NCBI GenBank assembly: GCA_004212135.1
Contig: RXIE01000134.1
Coordinates: 1 to 10,422 of the forward strand
Reading direction: 5' to 3'
DNA from: Candidatus Methanophagales archaeon ANME-1-THS
GTDB lineage: Archaea; Halobacteriota; Syntropharchaeia; Alkanophagales; Methanospirareceae
DNA: 10,422 bases
Below, piece by piece: positions 6,734 through 10,422 of the stretch; position 1 is the first letter of the stretch, and each line of letters starts with the position of its first letter. Below the pieces are notes generated by a model. That model did no database searches and had not been told where the DNA came from. It saw only the letters and a program-made list of their open reading frames with translations. A program made the position numbers and the translations under genes.

Positions 6734-6786
6734 GCTCTTTTTCCCTCCTATTGCAGGATACAAGATGCAAGATGCGGGAAATAAGA

Positions 6787-6948
6787 CTATGATTTATGAC
6801 TGGATTCCACAGTTTTAATGATAACGGGGCGTCGCCCCGTTGACCCCGAAAACCCTGTAAGGGTTTGATTGTGAATTTTCCGTCCTAATTCTTCATACCT
6901 CCGTATAAAGCCACCAATTTCCAAATCCTTATATGTCTGAAATGCCAT
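6787..6948 (-). CDS. Short S23/four-helix-bundle-like protein, cut by a repeat
   Basis: A 53-codon frame with an excellent ribosome binding site, AGGAGG (6956-6961), 7 nt before the ATG. It begins MAFQTYKDLEIGGFIRRYEE and continues LGRKIHNQTL. That resembles the first helix of S23-type four-helix-bundle proteins (from 23S rRNA intervening sequences), which usually start with a similar YKDLEVW motif and are about 115-130 residues long. From about residue 30 the codons read through palindromic repeat copy C (TLTGFSGSTGRRPV), so the rest of the bundle is missing. It lies 33 nt after the stop of the TIM-barrel gene on the same strand and may share its transcript. The family assignment rests on about 25 residues. 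The product may be a non-functional remnant. Confidence 0.5.
   Translation of the reverse strand: MAFQTYKDLEIGGFIRRYEELGRKIHNQTLTGFSGSTGRRPVIIKTVESSHKS
6823..6866 (-). repeat. Multi-hairpin palindromic repeat, copy C (inverted)
   Basis: Read on the minus strand this is hairpin AAACCCT/TAC/AGGGTTT (6866-6850), spacer TCGGGGTC, then hairpin AACGGGGCG/A/CGCCCCGTT (6841-6823). Order, spacer (CGGGG) and stem type match copies A and B. It interrupts the small four-helix-bundle-like gene. Confidence 0.7.
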
Positions 6949-7106
6949 ACTTCATCCTCCTGTATCATGTATCATGGATCTTCACCATACCTTCTTCGCT
7001 ATCGTATAGGTCTCTTCCATCTCCTCATCCGACACGATACCAACACTGATTGAGTCTGCATACTGATAAATGAACGAGAACAGGGATGAAGTATGGCATT
7101 TCAGAC
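6935..7106. repeat. Perfect 23-bp inverted repeat pair
   Basis: Arms at 6935-6957 and 7084-7106 are exact reverse complements over 23 bp, separated by 126 bp. The left arm holds the start codon (6946-6948), first codons and two bases of the ribosome binding site of the short S23-like gene. The right arm lies inside the TIM-barrel coding region and encodes LKCHTSS. The central, shared 18 bases on the left are TGAAATGCCATACTTCAT. Confidence 0.85.
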
Positions 7107-7686
7107 GCGCAGCCAGGGGTTTTATCGCGATCACCTGCTTGTCTGTCGTTTCCAGCGCTTGCAACGTGCGGTCACGAGTCGGCGCCATCGCGTATCCCAC
7201 GGAATTTACAGGAGCAAGGTACACCTCAAACTCAAAACCCGCCCTGTCCAGTTCTTCGATCGTCTCGCCAGGATAGTGCGTGGATGCCGCGGGTGACGCA
7301 CCCAGTTCTCGTATCTGTTTTATCCATCCATGGAGTCGGGGATCAAGCGCATCGCAGAAAAGGGCATGTATCGCGATTATTTCAGGCTTCAACGGCTTGA
7401 TTAGCTCCAGATCCTTCTCGAATCGCTGTCCGCTCGGTATGGTTGCCGCGACAAAGAATTTCGTGCCGAGCTCCCTCGCCGCTGCCTTCAATGCATTGAC
7501 CAGTGGTTCATAAACAATGAGTTGAACGGCTTGTACGCCAAGCGTTGCGGATTTGATGAATAAGCGCTCCATGTTGCGCTCGTTAGAAAAGAACATTGTC
7601 CGGTAGTCATAGGCCTTCCGCCCGAACTGTCCAGCTCCGATAAACGGAGATGTCCCCAGCATGAGCTTCGGTAGTTGTACTTGCAT
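6982..7686 (-). CDS. Aldo/keto-reductase-like TIM-barrel protein of unknown function
   Basis: A 234-residue protein with no signal peptide or membrane segment. The start (LPKLMLGTSPFIGAGQFG) and the end (VIAIKPLAARL, then DSISVGIVSDEEMEET) resemble the first strand and the KPL/VGxxS phosphate-binding end of aldo/keto reductases. The middle (VYEPLVNALKAAA, IIAIHALFCDALD, FEVYLAPVNSVGYA) looks like alternating strands and helices of a TIM barrel. It is shorter than typical aldo/keto reductases (about 280-320), and I see no clear Asp-Tyr-Lys-His tetrad, so the enzyme activity is uncertain. Start: the ATG at 7686 has GAAGGG close upstream; a GTG at 7743 would add 19 residues that do not look conserved. 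A palindrome lies upstream. The 3' part carries one arm of the 23-bp inverted repeat. Confidence 0.6.
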   Translation of the reverse strand: MQVQLPKLMLGTSPFIGAGQFGRKAYDYRTMFFSNERNMERLFIKSATLGVQAVQLIVYEPLVNALKAAARELGTKFFVAATIPSGQRFEKDLELIKPLKPEIIAIHALFCDALDPRLHGWIKQIRELGASPAASTHYPGETIEELDRAGFEFEVYLAPVNSVGYAMAPTRDRTLQALETTDKQVIAIKPLAARLKCHTSSLFSFIYQYADSISVGIVSDEEMEETYTIAKKVW

Positions 7687-7703
7687 TTCCCTTCTGTTAT
7701 GTA

Positions 7704-7717
7704 TAGGTTCTAACCTA
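7704..7717. promoter_or_regulatory. Palindrome between divergent genes, possible operator
   Basis: TAGGTT (7704-7709) and AACCTA (7712-7717) are inverted around CT. The site lies 18-31 bp upstream of the TIM-barrel start and 60-73 bp upstream of the DsrE-like relic on the other strand, so it could serve as an operator. No regulator can be assigned. Confidence 0.3.
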
Positions 7718-7776
7718 GAAGATAATGAACTGCAGGGATACACAAAAGGGAGAGCAAGGCAAACGGTGGTGAAACT

Positions 7777-7854
7777 ATGAAGATAGGGCTTATCTTGTAT
7801 TCAAATGATTCTGGACCCGATGGAACGCTTTTCGGGTTCGGTTGCCTACGATGA
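7777..7854 (+). pseudogene. N-terminal remnant of a DsrE-like protein
   Basis: An ATG at 7777 with a good GGTGGTGA ribosome binding site opens MKIGLILYSNDS, which matches the start of archaeal DsrE/DsrF-like sulfur-relay proteins (usually about 110-120 residues, with YSNDPETVWNAFRF or similar). After SNDS the frame is lost, but WNAFR reappears in a neighbouring frame at about 7820-7834. The open frame stops at 7852. DsrE-like proteins bind or carry sulfane sulfur; this copy keeps only the first strand and cannot work. Confidence 0.55.
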
Positions 7855-7876
7855 ACCAATTGTGAGATGGGTAAAG

Positions 7877-8088
7877 ATGAGGAACGATGGGGTGATCCAC
7901 GCCTCAGATTTAACGAGATGCTATGGCTTGCCCTTGACCATATCAACGTCGAGGTTAAGTGAGGCGAGATTTGTGGGTTTCTCGGTCCGAATGGTGCAGG
8001 TAAAATCACAACTACACGGATGCTCACCGGGCTTTCACAGATGCTGCAGCCCGCAATAAAAATGCGCTCTAAAACGGTTGAAGAGTAA
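7877..8088 (+). pseudogene. N-terminal remnant of an ABC transporter ATPase
   Basis: The frame from ATG 7877 reads VIHASDLTRCYGL. The sequence then continues one frame over as ALDHINVEVK, a TGA stop, GEICGFLGPNGAGK and TTTRMLTGLSQ, ending at TAA 8086-8088. This is the first 60 or so residues of an ABC ATPase of the type that usually reads LTKRYG-ALDHINLEVKKGEIFGFLG..., including the Walker A. One frameshift (about 7925), one in-frame stop (about 7957) and loss of everything after GLSQ make it a relic. In Walker A the residue after the Lys is Ile (GKITTT) rather than Thr. It ends 1 bp from the atwA stop, facing it. It is unrelated in sequence detail to atwA, so not a partial copy of it. Confidence 0.7.
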
Positions 8089-8089
8089 G

Positions 8090-9730
8090 CTAAGCTATCC
8101 TCAATTCCTCTATGCTTGTTACCTTACCATCCTGCATATGCGCGATGCGATCGCAGACATCATACGCGAAGTCAAGATCGTGCGAGACGATCAGGAACGT
8201 CATGCCGAGGTTCTCCCGCGCCGCTCGGATCGACTCGGCCACGAACTTCTTCGTGATGGGATCCATCGTCCCTGTGGGCTCGTCGAGGATCGCAATTGCC
8301 GGCTCCTTCATCATGATCTGGGCGAGCGCGATACGCTGCCGTTCCCCTACGCTCAGTTCCGCCTGCTTCTTCTGGAGCAGCTCCTCCACCTCAGCCTCAC
8401 TGAACCCCACACTCCGCAGCATGTATCTCGCCTTCATTCGCCCCAGTTCCATCGGCAGATCCAGGCCGATGCAGGAGGTGAGATTCTCCAGGATCGTATT
8501 CTCCGGATATAACGTGAACTCCTGGTGGAGCATCGCCACCCTCGTCCCGGCATGTTCGCCCGTGCCTTCTGTCCGTGCCGCCCACGAGAGCCAGACACCG
8601 GTCTCTGCTACTCGTCCCACTTCGATCCACCGATCACCGACCCGAATCTTCACTGAACCACCCGTCAGGGGGTCTACCTGGCAGATGATACGCGATAAAC
8701 TCGTCTTGCCCGCGCCGCTCATGCCAATGAGCCCGAAGATCTCGTTCTCATAGATCGTGAGCGAGACGTCGTCTACCGCTTTGACCATACCCCGCCAGAT
8801 TGAATAGTAATACTTCTTGCAATGCTCGATCTGGATCTTCGGCTCGCCCACCTTTACGCGTTCCTCGCGTCCTATCTCGCCCACCTGCTTCTCAAAGGAC
8901 TCGACCACCGTCTTTGAGTCGCCATAGGTGATGACCTCACCGTGATCGAGCCAGAGTGCCTTCTCGGTCAGTTCCTCGATGACTGATGGCCAGTGCGACG
9001 TCGCGATCAAGGTCATGCCGCCCTTTGTGCTCTCGCGCAGTGCTTTGTGCACGAGTTGCCCGGTCTTCACGTCCAGCGTCCCCGTAGGCTCATCAGCAAG
9101 GAGAACAAAAGGATCTAACGCCAGTTGGCGTGCGAGCACAACCCGCTGCTTCTCACCACCACTCAGGTCGCTCGCAGGAAAGGAGATCCGGTGCACCATC
9201 CGCACGGCCTTCAACAGTTCATACGCTCGCCTGAACCGCTCATCGGCCGGATAATTCCGGCTCTCCAGCGCCTGCAGGATGTTATACATCACGGTATCCT
9301 CGCCATAGAGCCCGAACGTGCGCTGCAACATAATCGCGACGCGTTTCTTTATCCGCTTCCGCGCTTCTCGATCCTTCCAGTAACTGATCTCGCGTAATTC
9401 TAACCTGCTTCCACAGCTCGGACAGACCGAACCGACTTTGCTCGGCGGCTCCAGCGATCCAATAGCAGGATGGACGCCTTCGAATGCACCCTCACGCTCA
9501 AGATACTCGGGACAGACCGCCACCCTGAAGATCACCTCACCACCGGTCGGTGCGTATTCTTCAGTTCCCCGGAGCATATGAAGCAGAACTGATTTGCCGG
9601 CACCGCTTCGCCCGAGCAGCCCCAGGGGCTCACCTTCGTTGATCACCACACTCACGTTCTTCAGTACCTCTTTGCCATCAAACTCCTTGCACACGTTCGA
9701 GATTATGATGAACGGCTCTTTTTCTGTCAT
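8090..9730 (-). CDS. atwA: Methyl-CoM reductase component A2 (tandem ABC ATPase)
   Basis: A 546-residue soluble protein with two ABC ATPase domains and no membrane part, matching component A2 of the methyl-CoM reductase system. It supplies ATP-dependent help in activating MCR by reduction of the F430 nickel. Domain 1: Walker A GRSGAGKS (40-47), signature LSGGEKQR (189-196), Walker B LLADEPTG (210-217), H-loop H246. It carries the A2-type insertion with Cys residues C73, C103 and C106 (VCPSCG), probably metal binding. Domain 2: Walker A GMSGAGKT (336-343), Q403, signature LSVGERQR (459-466, Gly to Val at the third position), ILDEPTG (481-487), H517. ATG 9730 has GAGAGGA just upstream. It is complete and intact, fitting a methane-metabolising archaeon. 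TATA-like CTATATAAATTG (9840-9829) predicts a leader of about 80 nt containing repeat copy B. Confidence 0.94.
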   Translation of the reverse strand: MTEKEPFIIISNVCKEFDGKEVLKNVSVVINEGEPLGLLGRSGAGKSVLLHMLRGTEEYAPTGGEVIFRVAVCPEYLEREGAFEGVHPAIGSLEPPSKVGSVCPSCGSRLELREISYWKDREARKRIKKRVAIMLQRTFGLYGEDTVMYNILQALESRNYPADERFRRAYELLKAVRMVHRISFPASDLSGGEKQRVVLARQLALDPFVLLADEPTGTLDVKTGQLVHKALRESTKGGMTLIATSHWPSVIEELTEKALWLDHGEVITYGDSKTVVESFEKQVGEIGREERVKVGEPKIQIEHCKKYYYSIWRGMVKAVDDVSLTIYENEIFGLIGMSGAGKTSLSRIICQVDPLTGGSVKIRVGDRWIEVGRVAETGVWLSWAARTEGTGEHAGTRVAMLHQEFTLYPENTILENLTSCIGLDLPMELGRMKARYMLRSVGFSEAEVEELLQKKQAELSVGERQRIALAQIMMKEPAIAILDEPTGTMDPITKKFVAESIRAARENLGMTFLIVSHDLDFAYDVCDRIAHMQDGKVTSIEELRIA

Positions 9731-9762
9731 TTTCCTCTCACTCTTTTAAACTGACCGCCATC

Positions 9763-9820
9763 AAGCCCTTAGAGGGCTCGCGGGGGCACGGGCAGAACCC
9801 GTGATGGGGCAGAACCCCCA
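9763..9820 (+). repeat. Multi-hairpin palindromic repeat, copy B
   Basis: Three hairpins: AGCCCT/TAG/AGGGCT (9764-9778), CACGGG/CAGAA/CCCGTG (9787-9803) and GGGG/CAGAA/CCCC (9806-9818). The last two share the loop CAGAA and look like a tandem duplication of the second stem. The spacer CGCGGGGG matches those in copies A and C. It lies in the predicted 5' leader of atwA. Confidence 0.7.
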
Positions 9821-9828
9821 CATGGATA

Positions 9829-9840
9829 CAATTTATATAG
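9829..9840 (-). promoter_or_regulatory. Putative archaeal TATA box of atwA
   Basis: CTATATAAATTG on the minus strand is a good box A. At the usual 25-27 bp spacing transcription would begin near 9805-9812, inside repeat copy B. The remaining sequence to 9919 is A/T-rich with no other feature seen. Confidence 0.5.
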
Positions 9841-9919
9841 ATAAATACAGAATAAAAATATTATCGACTTTGTAATGAAATTTTACCAGTTCCCCCCATC
9901 CCCTCATCAATTGCATCTT

Positions 9920-10063
9920 TCACTCAACGAAGGAAATCGCTTCTCGCGGGCAGGCCTCCGCACACGAGTTGCAGGTAATTCCCTTAGAGCTGGAGCACCT
10001 CGTATACGCTATTCGTGCCTTCTCTCCTGTGATTTCAATTGCATGCGCTTCGCAGATGCATAC
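9920..10063 (-). pseudogene. Ferredoxin-like tail, one frame off the MinD-family gene
   Basis: 47 codons without a start codon: VCICEAHAIEITGEKARIAY, TRCSSSKGITCNSCAEACPR, EAISFVE, stop at 9920. CNSCAEACPREAI is a typical 4Fe-4S cluster end (CxxCxxxCP). It joins the MinD-family frame at GIRAR|VCI, where restoring one base would fuse the two. The normal C-terminus of that family instead continues VxINKxD. It is therefore either the 3' end of another ferredoxin gene fused by deletion, or a ferredoxin tail of a rearranged MinD-type protein, plus a one-base frameshift. Confidence 0.6.
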
Positions 10064-10422
10064 CTGGCTCGGATACCAAAGTGCTTCACGACACTCAGAA
10101 TTCTCTTCAAATCATGTAATCCCGACTGCGTAGGTTCAGTAAGAATGAGTGCCAGAACCACGCCACTGAGAGAAGCAATCACGGGACACCCTATCCCTGG
10201 AGGTCCGTCAATGAGAATCAAGGTGCTGTGCGATTCGTTCGCTAATTCGATCGCCCTGTCCCTTACCGCAGTGACTAATTTCCCTGAAGCTTCCTCTGCG
10301 ATCTTCAATTGGGCATGTGGTCCGTATCCTGTCTCTGATAGAAAGGTATAGCCAGATACTCGCTCTTTCAAACGTATTGCATCTTCGGGGCATGAAATAA
10401 CGCACACACCACATCCTTCACA
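10009..10422 (-). CDS. MinD/ParA-family ATPase with inserted ferredoxin, partial and C-terminally broken
   Basis: 138 codons, open at the right edge. It starts inside a ferredoxin insert (CEGCGVCVISCPEDAI, CxxCxxC plus CP) and continues with SGYTFLSETGYGPHAQLKIA and LILIDGPPGIGCPVIASLSG, then LTEPTQSGLHDLKRIL. This is the P-loop ATPase MinD superfamily with an inserted ferredoxin domain (the group often paired with NifB/NifX-type proteins in methanogens). DGPPG is the Walker B-like switch region; the Walker A lies outside the window. After FGIRAR the frame gives a basic, unconserved tail and stops at 10009. The usual last 70 or so residues (NKxD and beyond) are missing. A ferredoxin-like sequence follows in the next frame. 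Such proteins are thought to handle Fe-S clusters or act as ATP-driven reductants. This copy is probably disrupted. Confidence 0.78.
   Translation of the reverse strand, partial: CEGCGVCVISCPEDAIRLKERVSGYTFLSETGYGPHAQLKIAEEASGKLVTAVRDRAIELANESHSTLILIDGPPGIGCPVIASLSGVVLALILTEPTQSGLHDLKRILSVVKHFGIRARYASAKRMQLKSQERRHE

Noticed and set aside
6752..6775. Tandem CAAGATG heptamers upstream of the oxidoreductase
   Set aside because: Only two short copies next to each other; too little to call a regulatory site.
7710..8027. 105-codon open frame on the minus strand
   Set aside because: It covers the DsrE-like and ABC relics on the opposite strand and its own product shows no recognisable family.
8112..8753. 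213-codon open frame on the plus strand
   Set aside because: Antisense to atwA, which is unambiguously coding; no independent start signal or motif.
3647..9820. CRISPR array or leader
   Set aside because: The three repeats are kilobases apart, in different orientations, with no spacers and no cas genes.

Overview
The window looks like a chromosomal accessory region of an anaerobic methane-oxidising archaeon of the ANME-1 group (Ca. Methanophagales). The evidence is an McrA of clear ANME-1 type (Val where methanogens carry the methylated Gln, in HFGGSVRAA), a full-length methyl-CoM reductase component A2 (AtwA), a DUF2124 domain known from methanogens and relatives, TATA-type archaeal promoters and GGAGG-type ribosome binding sites. 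No rRNA, tRNA or CRISPR array is visible.

Left part (1-2101): a frameshifted PIN-domain (VapC-like) relic lies downstream of a 5'-truncated mcrA. The mcrA reading frame is clean from an internal Met at 2055 to its stop, but roughly the first 90-95 residues of the family are missing. Homology stops about 40 bp from the start of a divergently oriented tyrosine recombinase gene (2102-3421, +). No mcrB or mcrG lies alongside.

Middle (3422-5381): an internally deleted GxxExxY-protein relic ends in a palindromic repeat. Next comes a gene joining a GbsR/MarR-like winged helix to a DUF2124 domain (+). Its stop faces, 3 bp away, the stop of a complete AbrB-type/VapC toxin-antitoxin pair (-) that has three GTATTAC-type heptamers at its promoter.

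Right part (5378-10422): an FAD/NAD(P)H oxidoreductase with a single redox Cys (-); a short gene with an S23/four-helix-bundle-like start, cut by a second copy of the palindromic repeat (-); an aldo/keto-reductase-like TIM-barrel gene (-); relics of a DsrE-like gene and an ABC ATPase gene (+); intact atwA (-) whose predicted leader holds a third repeat copy; and a MinD-family ATPase with inserted ferredoxin (-) that runs off the right edge, loses its normal C-terminus and is followed in another frame by a ferredoxin-like tail.

Two structural features stand out. One is a family of multi-hairpin repeats in three copies (3647-3704, 6823-6866 inverted, 9763-9820), each beside or inside broken genes. 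The other is a perfect 23-bp inverted repeat (6935-6957 / 7084-7106) linking the start codon region of the small four-helix-bundle gene to the 3' part of the TIM-barrel gene. The intact functional units appear to be atwA (MCR activation), the oxidoreductase, the HTH-DUF2124 protein, the toxin-antitoxin pair, the recombinase and the TIM-barrel gene. The rest is a mosaic of gene remnants.
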